From assembly GCF_900700375.1 (NCBI RefSeq), contig NC_041710.1:4514568-4578567 (forward strand): a stretch of 64,000 nucleotides of DNA. The letters run 5' to 3'. Position numbers and translations under genes: made by a program. Positions within the stretch are counted from its first letter, which is position 1; each line of letters opens with the position of its first letter. The notes under the pieces were generated by a model. That model did not search any database, had not been told where the DNA came from, and saw only the letters and a program-made list of their open reading frames with translations. Shown piece after piece: positions 41,777-51,785 of the stretch. This DNA is from Denticeps clupeoides (Eukaryota; Chordata; Actinopteri; Clupeiformes; Denticipitidae).

Positions 41777-44700
41777 CCGTTTTGTTGACGCTCTCGAAGG
41801 ACAAGCACGCATCCACATAATGAGGAGAGGGTTCAGACCAGCCTTCTTCTGTGCAGTTTCTACTGATTTTTCCCAGCTCTGCAGGCAACCCAGAACAGAC
41901 GTCATTCAACAAGTGTGTGTGTATGATCTTTTATTTTTATTATTGTCAACCGTAAAGACATTAAATGCTCAATGTGAAATTGTATATAATATACAGTATA
42001 ATATACAGTACATGGCATGTATTTCTCAAACATGCAGACCCTTGATATTCATATCATTTTCATAGTTCCTCTTGGATTCGTATTCGAGTATGAGTGCATT
42101 GGTCAGACGGGAAAAATGTCCTGCACACGTGGTGAATGCCCTAGAACAGAATTCTTTAAATATGGACCCCAAATACAAACGCTGTCCTAGTTTTCAATTC
42201 TCCCAGGAAGTTAATTTAAGATTTATTGATTTTGCAGGGCTGGGAAGGCTCAACTCTAAAGGCCTGCAAAAAAAAAATTAAAACTGTGAAGAACGCAAAA
42301 AAAAAAGTAAAAAACATGCATAACATTTTTTTTCACACTCACCGTCGTATGGGCTCATGAACTCAAACAGCTCTGGACATTTGACTACCACAACCTCTCC
42401 AACACTCGCTGCCTGCCAACATGTCAGATTATCCCACATCCAGGGGCAGCCTGAAAAGGAACCAGCACAGGCTGTTATTTGTTCCTCCTACCAACAGAGG
42501 GCGCCAGAAGGTCGGCTGAACTGCCACAAAACATTGCCCTACACACAGAATGGATGCACTAGTCTACAGTTCCACCAGCAATCACATTCGCTGTATAGCC
42601 AAAAGTACATTTTTCATACGTTAACAATGACTGATTACTACATGCATGTTATATGCTGAAGTATGTTAGTGCATAAGGTTAACTCCAAACACACATTCAT
42701 TTACATTTGTTGCTGCTGTGTATCACGTGTGACAATCACTTCACTTTCACTTCACTTTCACTTTCACTTCATTTACAGCATTTACCAGACGCCCTTATCC
42801 ATAGCGACTTACAATCAGTAGTTACAGGGACAGTCCCCCCCTGGAGCAATTTAGGGTTAAGTGTCTTGCTCAGGGACACAATGGTAGTAAGTGGGATTTG
42901 AACCTGGGTCTTCTGGTTCATAGGCGAGCGTGTTACCCACTAGGCTACTACCACCACCACATTCGTAGATTATTGATGTGTAAAAGAAATCTTGCTTGCA
43001 GGTAGGGGCTTGGGGAGTCTCGGCCGTCTCAGTGCCCTCTTTTTTTGGATCCATTATCATTTCTATCACAGTGACAACTCACGGTCGCCATTTTACTTTG
43101 CCCTGTTCAAAGAAGCACACTGCGCCTGAAGGCTAATGGATATCTTGCTGCTCTCAACAGAAACCGGTTAACTCAATTACGGGGATTGCCTCTGTCACTC
43201 ATATGCATCTGCATATTTTAACGGCACATCACAGAATCCCCGCCGTCTCGGATCTCACTCCCTTCCTTAAAAAGTTCTGCGTGCATGTGGGCAGAACGTC
43301 TGGCCACGTACGCTTCCGAAGACGCGTCGGCTGCCAGTGTGTCTTCACTGACCAGACCGTAATCCGGTTAGCAACGAGGGCAAATATGAAAGTGGTTAAG
43401 ATGGCCGCTCGATACTTCATTACGGCCGGAGTAATCACAGTTGTACTTCATGAAATGACACTCCCCGAGGTTCCTCCTCAGTCAGCCACAACGTGCCCCT
43501 TACATTTACAGCATTTATCAGACGCCCTTATCCAGAGCGACTTACAATCAGTAGTTACAGGGACAGTCCCCCCCTGGAGACACTCAGAGTTTAGTGTCTT
43601 GCTCAGGGACACGATGGTAGTAAGTGGGGTTTGAACCTGGGTCTTCTGGTTCACAGGCGAGCATGTTACCCACTAGGCTACTACCACCCATCCTCCTCCT
43701 ATGGGGGATCTCTGTCTTAACGGGTCATGGTTTGCATCTGTCTGGTAAAAAAAAAAATGCGTTGCTCCCGTTCCGCCATAATCTGTTTGTGTTTTGTCTG
43801 GCAGGATGGACACAAAGCCAATTACATTTTAAAGGGCAAAACGAGAGGACCCGCAGCCCGAAGGGAGAAGACGTACCGCCATGTCTGCGCTCCCAGTGAT
43901 TCTACAGGGTGGTAGTAGCCTAGTGGGGTAACACACTCGCCTATGGGCCAGAAGACTCAGGTTCAAACCCCACTTACTACCATTGTGTCCCTGAGAGAGA
44001 CACTTACCCTAAGTTGCTCCAGGGGGGGGGACTTTCCCTGTAACTACTGATTGTAAGTCGCTCTGATAAATGCTGTAAATGTAAATGTATACAGCTCCTT
44101 CAGGCTATATTTGTGCCAGAAAGATGGAGGGATCCACCTGGAATCACCACCAAATAATTCATCTCAGCGAACAAACAAGCGCCGTAGATTTTAGCATCTC
44201 GCCTGCTTTTGACTTGCGGGGATGAGTAATGTTGAAGAGCTCTCGTGACGCAGGCCCGCGAACATTAACCTGCCCTGCGGCCCATTTCCAGTTCAGCACA
44301 ATGGAGCGCCACTCGGACCGGACACTCGTCACCGAGCACCACTCCGCCACACGGAGGAGTGACACCTTTTTTTTTTTCCACATTTCACATTGTAGAGAGC
44401 TTTGATAAGGAAAGAGGAAGCAGTACGCTGCGATTGATCCAATTTCCACATCTCATCTTGATTAGCGGGATAATGAATTTTCATCAGTCTGCCGAACTGG
44501 TTTAGGGACGCCGCGGCTTGTTTTGCATATATGCACACTGCTGTACAGCATAAAAATATGCATTTCACAGCATGGATCACTTTAATGCAAATTCTTTTTA
44601 GGTGAACGTGGCTGAATGTTCTATATGATTCCCTGTCCGCTGAAGGCATTAACACAGACAAGGGGACGTTTGCTGGGATTCAGCATGAAGGTCCTTGCGT

Positions 44701-46107
44701 GTCCGGTTAAAGTATGCTGACATGAAAATGTTTTCAGTGAAATAACACTAAATGTTATTTTAGTGGCTACTAAAGGCCTAGTGGGTAACACTCTCGCCAA
44801 TGAACCAGAAGACCCAGGTTCAAACCCCACTTACTACCATTGTGTCCCTGAGCAAGACACTTAACCCTAAGTTGCTCCAGGGGGGGACTGTCCCTGTAAC
44901 TACTGATTGTAAGTCGCTCTGGATAAGGGCGTCTGGTAAATGCAGTAAATGTAAATGTAAATGTGAGATAATGGCACATTGATCAGAAAAATATTTTACA
45001 ATATTTTCACTATTCACCATGAGCACCACAGAAAACGGACAGATTATTGATCATAAATAATTAAATCATGACTGAAAGCAGAAATCTATATTTAACATCG
45101 GCGGTTCTTCTTTAATCAGATGGCACAGTGTGGCCCAGGGCGAGTCCAATCTTCACAGTCTATTCTAACAACAGTTTAAATAATCCTGCTTTTCAATACT
45201 ATTGATCGCGTGTACAAGCTGATTGCTCAGCATCTATAAGTTACAATTACTCCATTACTATTGTTCGGCCCTACTTAACTTTAAATGAGAGCCGCGCAAT
45301 CTGTTGCTTCCGTATTCAGCAACAGAACAGTCCGTAACATTGGGAAGGCCCGATTTGGGGGGGTGGGGGGGGGTGGGGGGCGAAACTCAAGACGGATTCG
45401 TCTTGAATCGCGCTGCAGGCGCACATATAACCGCCCTCCCGCTCGCATAAATAACTACTTCCAGGTGTCACCGCCGCCAGTTTCCTGTTTACGCCGAAGA
45501 AGAATGGGAGCCGAACGAAAACAAGGACGGGCCGTGTGGGCGACACGTATTGATCATGCCATCGGCTCGCCGCAGTCACGCCAGCACACTGAACTAGCAG
45601 AGGAACAGGGTGATGTAGGGTGGTAGTAGCCTAGTGGGTAACACACTCGCCTATGAACCAGAAGACCCAGGTTCAAATCCCACTTACTACCATTGTGTCC
45701 CTGAGCAAGACACTTAACCCTGAGTGTCTCCAGGGGGGGACTGTCCCTGCCACTACTGATTGTAAGTCGCTCTGCATAAGGGCGTCTGATAAATGCTGTA
45801 AATTAAAATGTATGCAATGCAATAAAATTCGGTGGAATTGAAATAATTCCACAAAGGCGTGGATTGGACGTGTAAAAAAAATTATTTTTGTCATTGTGAT
45901 ACACAGCAGCAACACACTGAAATTCAGTGCATCACATGGTGCACATAAAGAAATGTGTCCTCTGCATTTAACCCTGTGTCACCCATGAAACCCAGCCGGG
46001 GAGCAGTGTATGGGGACCTTGATCAAGGGGACCGTAATGGCACCTTCACGATTCAGGATTTGAACCTGCACCCCCTTTCCTTACCCGCCAGGCCACTACT
46101 GCTGATG

Positions 46108-46157
<50 letters not shown>

Positions 46158-48115
46158 TTCACACAATGCATCTGACATGTTCAAGCAGCATTACCATATT
46201 CCAGGTCCTCGGAGGGGTCATGCAACGCGATCCTCTCCATGCATCGTTCCTCCTCACGCTTGATGACGCAGTTTGAATGCTGAGAAGTCACCGGCGATGC
46301 CTGTTTCATTTAAAAACATATAAACCGCCCATAAATAAATGCAACAGCTTCTTTCTAGGAAGTGCTCATCTCAACTCTGAACACAGACCGATGTCCTCAA
46401 AGACCCTGCCGTCCCCTGCTGTCTAAATGACACCAAGCGTGGCACCCCTGTCCAGCTTCACTTCCTGCTCCCAGTCGGCAGGGTCACATCCTCAGTGGCC
46501 CAGATGTCACCGCGCCACCTGACTCACTGTCTGTCCAGCAGATATGAGTGCAGTGGGACAGTTTGACTTGAAAGGGCTACAATCCAAGGATGCCCTAAAG
46601 CTACCCGGAGAGGTGCCACTGAAGTGGACGGCTGAATCACCCTGGCCGGGAAGTGGCTGAAGCCACCTTGTCACTCTGGCTCGGCTCAGATTCTCCACCA
46701 TTCATGTGAGTGTGACCTCGACTGCGCCTGCGAGCAGCTCATGTCACAGTTCATATTGTGTCATAAATGCTGAATTTGCTCACTCACCTCTGGCGCTCAG
46801 ATCATTCAATTTCTTATACTTCTGGTCGAGTGGAGACCAATAGTTGCAGCATCCTAGTTGACCTATTATTTATAGCGGGTCCTAAATTAGTCTCTGAGGC
46901 TAAAAGTCATGTAATTAACCCAAATTTTACCAAATTCCTTTAAATGATGATTAATGGATTAAATTGTACCAAATTGTACCAATCTAATACCAAACCTGAC
47001 CCTTATTGTGGTCGGAATGTTGGAATCAATCACAACCGCAGTGTTAAAGGCAACGTCCCATTTTATTTGACACCTCCCATTTATCAATAAAGGTTTGACC
47101 GCCATTTGCATAGGTTCATTTATCACGTCCACAGATTTGTTTTCTTTCAGGCAAATTAAGAGTAACACATATTTGGGTTTACTAAAGGGTTTAATTCAAT
47201 TAATTGCTCATTTTGAAATATTAATCACAGTAATTGACGAGACCTGGCACCCTCTCGTCCCCACAAAGTGGAAAAAGAAAAGAACATTGTCATGTTCCCA
47301 CTTATCGTTGCAGGGCGGCGAGGATTCAACCACGAATCGGCCCCGGTGTTGCCAAGGGAACGCAGCACGTCGGTGGAAGCGCAGAAGCTCCCCAGCTTCG
47401 CCCAGAAATCTATAGGCGCCACATGAAGTGCCGAGGTTTACCTCAGCCATCCCCAGGGACGAGCCAATTATATCTCAAGAGGCATCAGACCAGAGATCTA
47501 TCTATCTGCGAAGTTTGCTTTGATGCGTCCATCGGTTGTAATTAGTGGCGGACGAAGCGGCAGGGCCGAGAGAAAACCGCGCAGAACACTCGCTCGTGTA
47601 GCGATCTCTGTAGACCAGAGACCCGTCTGGGGCAGGATTCAGGAAATTGAGAGGTAATTCGATGAACATGACTGACGCCCATGCAACACTGACACTGGCG
47701 GTTCTGGGTACCGCGCACGTGGCACCTTTCTACAGATATTAAAATGATAACTTTTTAAACATATTGAGTTTAATAGTATTGCTCTTATTGACTAAGATTA
47801 ATCACATAGTTCTAAATCTATCACATAACACATAATCAAGTACGTTTTACTTCATTTTTCTTAAATAAATATTAATATTTTAAATGGCCAGAATGTTCTT
47901 GGTTCCTATAAAACCCTGTAAATTAAAAAGTAATAAAAGTAATAAAAACCCCAGCTTGACAACTGACGCAGTCAATTCTGTCAACACATCCATTGCATTC
48001 CATCCAAAAACGGAAGAGGGATGGGGATGTAGGACCTGAGTCGTGGACTCCATGTTGCAGCGTTATCACTTACCAGGAGGCAGAGGAGGACCGCCGCTAG
48101 CACGTAACGGCTCAT
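36222..48115 (-). CDS. adcyap1r1: PACAP type I receptor (PAC1, class B1 GPCR), 13 exons plus hop cassette
   Basis: Receptor for PACAP, coupled to Gs/cAMP and Gq/PLC in neurons and endocrine cells (family knowledge). Minus-strand coding exons: 48074-48115, 46195-46300, 42343-42450, 41778-41878, 41602-41699, 41365-41497, 40363-40516, 39843-39903, 39641-39710, 39153-39244, 37542-37671, 36876-36917, 36222-36425; optional hop exon 38361-38441/38444. All splice sites are GT/AG and in phase: 446 aa without hop. PAC1 marks: [99 protein letters not shown] and the tail NRYFAVDLK...[13 protein letters not shown], nearly as in mammals. No equivalents of the small mammalian ectodomain exons (21-aa insert) are seen in the 464-bp intron 3. 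Whether this is the teleost a or b copy cannot be told. An in-frame ATG 33 codons upstream gives a poorer signal peptide. Confidence 0.93.
36876..36917 (-). CDS. adcyap1r1: adcyap1r1 exon 12 (TM7 end)
   Basis: 42 nt encoding [14 protein letters not shown]. Donor GTAACT. Confidence 0.93.
36994..37180 (-). mobile_element. SINE-1, full length
   Basis: In adcyap1r1 intron 11, same strand as the gene. Confidence 0.87.
37254..37342. repeat. Compound (TA)n(TG)n microsatellite
   Basis: TA repeats run into about 20 TG repeats, interrupted by GGG and GCG steps, then (TA)n again. Intron 11 of adcyap1r1. Confidence 0.9.
37542..37671 (-). CDS. adcyap1r1: adcyap1r1 exon 11 (ICL3-TM6-TM7)
   Basis: 130 nt encoding [19 protein letters not shown], then [18 protein letters not shown]. 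Confidence 0.94.
38361..38444 (-). CDS. adcyap1r1: adcyap1r1 alternative hop cassette exon
   Basis: Lies in the intron between exons 10 and 11. Read on the minus strand it is bounded by an acceptor TTTAGCAG and donor GTAAGT, is in phase 2 at both ends, and encodes CAQKC...VQHSC then [10 protein letters not shown]. This matches the mammalian PAC1 hop insert in ICL3 (CSQKC...QQHSC, KMSELSTITL). The tandem TAG/CAG acceptor gives 84 nt (hop1, extra Ser; start 38444) or 81 nt (hop2; start 38441), as known in mammals. Hop changes G-protein coupling of PAC1. I found no hip cassette. Confidence 0.9.
39153..39244 (-). CDS. adcyap1r1: adcyap1r1 exon 10 (TM5-ICL3)
   Basis: 92 nt encoding [18 protein letters not shown], then [12 protein letters not shown]. 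Ends in phase 2, the point at which hip/hop cassettes enter in mammals. Confidence 0.93.
39641..39710 (-). CDS. adcyap1r1: adcyap1r1 exon 9 (ECL2-TM5)
   Basis: 70 nt encoding [19 protein letters not shown]. Confidence 0.93.
39843..39903 (-). CDS. adcyap1r1: adcyap1r1 exon 8 (TM4-ECL2)
   Basis: 61 nt encoding [19 protein letters not shown]. Confidence 0.92.
40363..40516 (-). CDS. adcyap1r1: adcyap1r1 exon 7 (TM3-TM4)
   Basis: 154 nt encoding [18 protein letters not shown], then [17 protein letters not shown]. Donor GTTAGT. Confidence 0.94.
41365..41497 (-). CDS. adcyap1r1: adcyap1r1 exon 6 (TM2)
   Basis: 133 nt encoding [28 protein letters not shown] and [11 protein letters not shown]. Confidence 0.94.
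41602..41699 (-). CDS. adcyap1r1: adcyap1r1 exon 5 (TM1)
   Basis: 98 nt encoding [17 protein letters not shown] and AAMVILCRF. Confidence 0.94.
41742..41773. repeat. (TG)n microsatellite at a splice donor
   Basis: On the coding strand this is a CA repeat that starts inside the adcyap1r1 intron 4 donor, GTATACACACAC. Confidence 0.9.
41778..41878 (-). CDS. adcyap1r1: adcyap1r1 exon 4
   Basis: 101 nt encoding [17 protein letters not shown] and HYVDAC. The donor GTATAC runs straight into a CA repeat. Confidence 0.92.
42343..42450 (-). CDS. adcyap1r1: adcyap1r1 exon 3 (hormone-binding fold)
   Basis: 108 nt encoding [18 protein letters not shown] and VKCPELFEF. Acceptor CCTTTTCAG, donor GTGAGT. 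Confidence 0.92.
42768..42957 (-). mobile_element. SINE-1 joined to a SINE-2 tail
   Basis: Full SINE-1 on the minus strand. The 50 bp to its left (GTATCACGTGTGACAATCAC, then repeated TTCACTTTCAC) are the tail of a SINE-2 in plus orientation. Confidence 0.83.
43500..43689 (-). mobile_element. SINE-1, full length
   Basis: In adcyap1r1 intron 2. Near-consensus copy, so probably young. Confidence 0.87.
43907..44088 (+). mobile_element. SINE-1, full length
   Basis: Opposite orientation to its neighbour at 43500, about 220 bp away, so the two could pair in the intron RNA. G tract of nine. Confidence 0.85.
44761..44963 (+). mobile_element. SINE-1 with altered head
   Basis: Head reads TAGTGGCTACTAAAGGCCTAG. 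Body and tail near consensus, tail with three ATGTAA steps. Confidence 0.83.
45617..45810 (+). mobile_element. SINE-1, full length
   Basis: Near-consensus copy in adcyap1r1 intron 2. Confidence 0.86.
45890..46103 (-). mobile_element. SINE-2
   Basis: GTCATTGTGATACACAGCAG at the tail side and CCAGGCCACTACTGC at the head side, with GGATTTGAACCTGC as the reversed box B. Confidence 0.8.
46111..46152. repeat. (AC)n microsatellite
   Basis: About 21 AC repeats, 42 bp from adcyap1r1 exon 2 on its intron 2 side. Confidence 0.92.
46195..46300 (-). CDS. adcyap1r1: adcyap1r1 exon 2 (N-terminal ectodomain)
   Basis: 106 nt encoding [19 protein letters not shown], matching the HSDC...K.EQ..C start of mature PAC1. 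Donor GTAATG is followed by an (AC)n repeat further into the intron. Confidence 0.87.
46301..48073 (-). other. adcyap1r1 intron 1
   Basis: No gene, RNA or repeat recognised. Open frames such as those around 47,100-47,550 have no known product. Confidence 0.45.
48074..48115 (-). CDS. adcyap1r1: adcyap1r1 first coding exon (signal peptide)
   Basis: [14 protein letters not shown], then donor GTAAGT. The exon probably extends 5' to 48194, where an acceptor-like TGTGTGTTCCACGCAG ends, implying a further non-coding exon upstream. Confidence 0.82.
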
Positions 48116-48523
48116 CTTCTTGGGCTCCGGCCGGAGTTCTCCGCGGCCTGTTTGGCACCGCGGCTTGACGGGAACCCACGGGTTCTCACAGGATCTGCGT
48201 GGAACACACAGCACAATGCCTCGAGCGGACGCGCTTCCAAAAGCTCCTCTACCAGCTTAGAAATTGTATCTGGTCCGGCCGAGGACAACTGGGGACGGGA
48301 CGGCAGCCGTCGGGGTTTCTTTCAATATGCCAACCGGAGCAAAACAGCCGGAGGGAAGGAGGGTTCGATCAAGGTTCGATCAACCTGGAGTGTGCAGGAA
48401 TGCCGGGAGGCGGCATGAGGCGAAGTTTGCGCCGAAACCCCCCCCCCCATCTCCGTCTCTACCCTCTAGTAGCGAATCCAATTACTTCTCTAGCGGCCCA
48501 GCAGCGGTTTATCAAATAAGCGC

Positions 48524-48526
<3 letters not shown>

Positions 48527-48560
<34 letters not shown>
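48527..48560. repeat. (CA)n microsatellite
   Basis: About 17 CA repeats. Confidence 0.92.
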
Positions 48561-48565
<5 letters not shown>

Positions 48566-49796
48566 AAGAGCCATAAATTCAAATGAGGATGGTGCCTGTC
48601 AGGTCTACCAGGGAATAAAGGCCAGATGGAGGAACCACTGGCCGCAAGGACGCCATGTTTCACCCCGCCCCGCGGTAAGTAACGGCCGACGGCACTGCCA
48701 GCTTATTCTCGTGCGAGTGTGACACCAGTGAACGCGCCGCGAGGTTTCAATATTGGCATCGTTTGGCCCCGACGCCTTCAGTCGCACGGAGTCTAGAAAG
48801 CCCACCGGGCCCGGAACACGCCGCCACACCACGCTGAGGAGCTCAAAGAGGGACAAACACACACACACACACTGAAACGTCCATCACGTCCCTTCGGCCT
48901 CGACAGCCCTGGCCATCCTTCCCATACCCAACAGGCACTCGCGTCCAGATCCAGGCGTCGTCCCCCCCCCCCCCATCCCCACCAGGACCTTGCCAAGGTC
49001 ACGGGTGTCAAACAAAAGCGGCGTCCTGCCGGCACCGGCCACACTCCCACCGTCTCGCTCCGTGGACCAGGGCGGGGAGGGCGAGGACGAGGGAGGAAGG
49101 AAGAATCGTGAATGCAGGAGCGGGATCCACTCCGCTGGGGTGACTCACTGCACGCATCATGACAGGACGACATTTTGACGCCTTATTAATCATAACTCAT
49201 CTGCATTTGGAGATGTTGCAAAATAAAAAAATTGAATAAAATTAAAAGCACAAGGTAGAGCAATTTAAAAAGTACTTGGAATACCACTCCATGCGCGCTG
49301 AGAAGCTCGGGACGTTTATTAATTATTTAATAGTATTAATTAATAAACGGGCAGCATCGGCAGCGCCACGGCCACGACCACGATCGCGGTTCCCACGAGT
49401 GCGACGCACCGCAGCGCGCAATTTCCACGCGTTCCATTGACGGCCAGCAGCAGTCGTTGCCCACTCCTCCCGATCCGCGTGAATTATTAAGGCGGTCGGG
49501 GGTTCGAGTCCAGGCGCGGAGGGCGACGTGCGATGCAGGGAACAACGAAAAAAATATTTAAAAAAAAATTAAACCCACGGCGACGACGGGCGCTCACCAT
49601 GTCTCTCCGGCTCTCCGGTGGGCGGCGGGCTCCTCGTCCAGCTTTTATTGTTTTTTTTTTGTTTTTTTTAATAATTTTTCCTATTTTATTGTTTTTTTTT
49701 TAATCGCCCAGTGAGATCGCGAGACACCGCAGAGCTGCGCTCTCTACGGTCCGCGCCTGCAGCCTGGGACCGAATCTCGCCTTTTACTACTGCTAC

Positions 49797-49800
<4 letters not shown>

Positions 49801-49832
<32 letters not shown>
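49801..49832. repeat. (GA)n microsatellite
   Basis: AGAG repeat of about 32 bp within the CpG-rich region, a possible GAGA-type element or simple repeat. Confidence 0.9.
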
Positions 49833-49835
<3 letters not shown>

Positions 49836-50331
49836 CTTCACCGACCCGCGCTTCTCTCCTGGTTCTTTTTTTTTTTTTTTTTATTGTATTCCAGAGCTCG
49901 GACGGAGAGGAACTGCTGCCGCCCGCCGCCGATCGTCGGACGATATCACGTCGTCCGCGGCGCCGCGCAGCCGCCGCCAGCCAATCAGAAGGCGCCTCCG
50001 CACCTGCCTCCTCGGGGCGATCGACGCCGACCGAAGGAATCCGCCGATGTCGAATCGCGATTCAGCACCATGGAGAGGGTGCTTTCATCCTCAAACTTTT
50101 ATTAGAAAGGATTAGAAATACAAAAAGAAAAATATATTAGCCTCACACTATTGGTTGTTGAACAAGGCATGTCAGGTTTGCCCTTATCCAGACCAGTCAG
50201 TAGTGACAGGGACAGTCCCCGTGATACACTGCAGCGCAGCTCACGGTGCACAGAGTGAAATGTGTCCTCTGTATTTAACCCTCTGTCCTCTGTATGTCCT
50301 CTGTATTTAACCCATAATTTAATCATTATGG

Positions 50332-50443
50332 GTGGTAGTAGCCTAGTGGGTAACACACTCGGCTATGAACCAGAAGACCCTGGTTCAAATCCCACTTACT
50401 ACCATCGTGTCCCTGAGCAAGACACTTAACCCTAAGTTGCTCT

Positions 50444-50481
<38 letters not shown>

Positions 50482-50555
50482 GTCCCTGTAACTACTGATT
50501 GTAAGTCGCTCTGGATAAGGGCATCTGGTAAATGCTGTAAGCATAAATGTAAATC
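50332..50555 (+). mobile_element. Inner SINE-1 of the nest, with long G tract
   Basis: Full plus-strand SINE-1 from GGTGGTAGTAGCCTAGTGGG to AAATGTAAAT. The usual 6-9 G run is expanded to 35 G. Confidence 0.82.
50444..50478. repeat. Homopolymer of 35 G
   Basis: Uninterrupted G tract inside the inner SINE-1. It is a G-quadruplex candidate, and its length is also prone to sequencing error. Confidence 0.85.
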
Positions 50556-50779
50556 ACCCTTAGTGAGCAGCCATGACTGGCACCCAGGGAGCAGTGTGTG
50601 GGGATGGCACCTCAGTGGCATCGGGATTCGACCCGGCAACCTTCTGATTACTTCCTTAACCGCTAGGCCACCACTGCCCCTGGAGTCCTGGAGACAGTCG
50701 GGGTTAAGTGTCTTGCTCACGGCCACAATAGTAGTAAGTGGGATTTGAACCTGCGTTACCCACTAGGCCACTTCCACCC

Positions 50780-51554
50780 AGTCACTATGGATGCTGGGAA
50801 ATGTTCTGGGAGGAACTGGACTCAAGTTATGTTATGAAGGACTGGTGATTTAGATGAAACTGGTATCAATTCTCCACATTTACAGTGGATGTTGTTACAA
50901 CTCATTTTAATGTAATATTTAAAGAGCAGAATTTTGGTTCTTTATTTATTCATATGTTCAGATTTTTTTTCCTGGTACCCAGGTTAATGGGGTGCTCTCT
51001 CATAACCATTTACTAAACCATTACACCCCAAAAAATGTGTTTTCCAACCTGCATCATGGTTTGAACAAAGCCGGCGAGGCATGAACAACTGTTACAGCGA
51101 GAGCCGAAAAAGATCTGGCCGCAGGGAAATCTGCCTCTGTGACTCATGCCATACACAGTCAGTCTGTGGCAAATTTCACAGCAGGAAATAACCCGACAGC
51201 TCTAAACGCATTTATCACTTCATATCATTTCACATTCACTGAAGGACACCGGCTGGCTAGTATATAAAAAGTTCCACGTTTTCCTTTTTTAATCGACTTT
51301 GTGTCGAGTTTGTGCGTTTCGTTGGTATTTTTTTTTTAATAAATGTGTGTGGTTTTTTTTTATGGCTTCGCCGTAACTGTCAGAGCACACGGGCAAGGGC
51401 GCGCGTGGCTGGGGGGTGGCACCGGGCCGCCCCACCAGGGCTGCCGATTTGGAGTAGAGTTTCAAAACCTCATGCTGTGGGTGGACTGCTGCACGAAAAG
51501 GTCTGCTATGCTGATCATGAAGATGAACAAAAAGTTGTTTGCAATATTTTCTCC
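50780..51554. other. Intergenic DNA
   Basis: No gene or recognisable repeat seen. Confidence 0.45.
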
Positions 51555-51785
51555 GGGGCAGTGGCGGCCTAGGGGTTAAGGGAGCGGCCCCGCAATCGGA
51601 AGGTTGCCGTTTTGGATCCCGATCCACCAAGGTGCCACTGAGCAAAGCACCGTCCCCACACACTGCTCCCCGGGCGCCTGCCATGGCTGCTCACTGCTCA
51701 CCAAGGGTGGTGGTAAAAAGCAGAGGACACATTTCGTTGTGTCACCGTGTGCTGTGCTGCGGTGTTTCACACTCACTTCACTTAA
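51555..51785 (+). mobile_element. SINE-2, near full length
   Basis: Head GGCAGTGGCGGCCTAGGGG, middle CCGTCCCCACACACTGCTCC, tail TTTCACACTCACTTCACTT. Confidence 0.85.

Larger units (their letters stand above)
48195..50090 (-). promoter_or_regulatory. CpG-rich region upstream of adcyap1r1
   Basis: In contrast to the AT-rich surroundings, this stretch has many CpG steps (for example CCGCGGCGCCGCGCAGCCGC near 49,957) with an interrupting AT-rich patch at 49,200-49,330. It is the natural place for the adcyap1r1 promoter and non-coding first exon. No transcription start can be fixed. It contains (CA)n at 48,529-48,560, short C tracts near 48,441 and 48,962, and (GA)n at 49,801-49,832. Confidence 0.4.
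50218..50680 (-). mobile_element. Middle SINE-2 of the nest
   Basis: Starts GTGATACACTGCAGCGCAGC, breaks off after TATTTAACCCAT, and resumes at CACCCTTAGTGAGCAGCC, ending CTAGGCCACCACTGCC. Confidence 0.75.
50165..50779 (-). mobile_element. Outer SINE-1 of a three-level nest
   Basis: Minus-strand SINE-1 interrupted after GACAGTCCCC (about 50217). It resumes near 50680 with CCCCTGGAGTCCTGGAGACA and runs to its head CCACTTCCACCCA. Confidence 0.75.

Noticed and set aside
49711-50115. 134-codon plus-strand frame in the CpG-rich block
   Set aside because: It runs through a (GA)n repeat and a T tract, which yield low-complexity peptide. CpG-rich DNA has few stops by chance.
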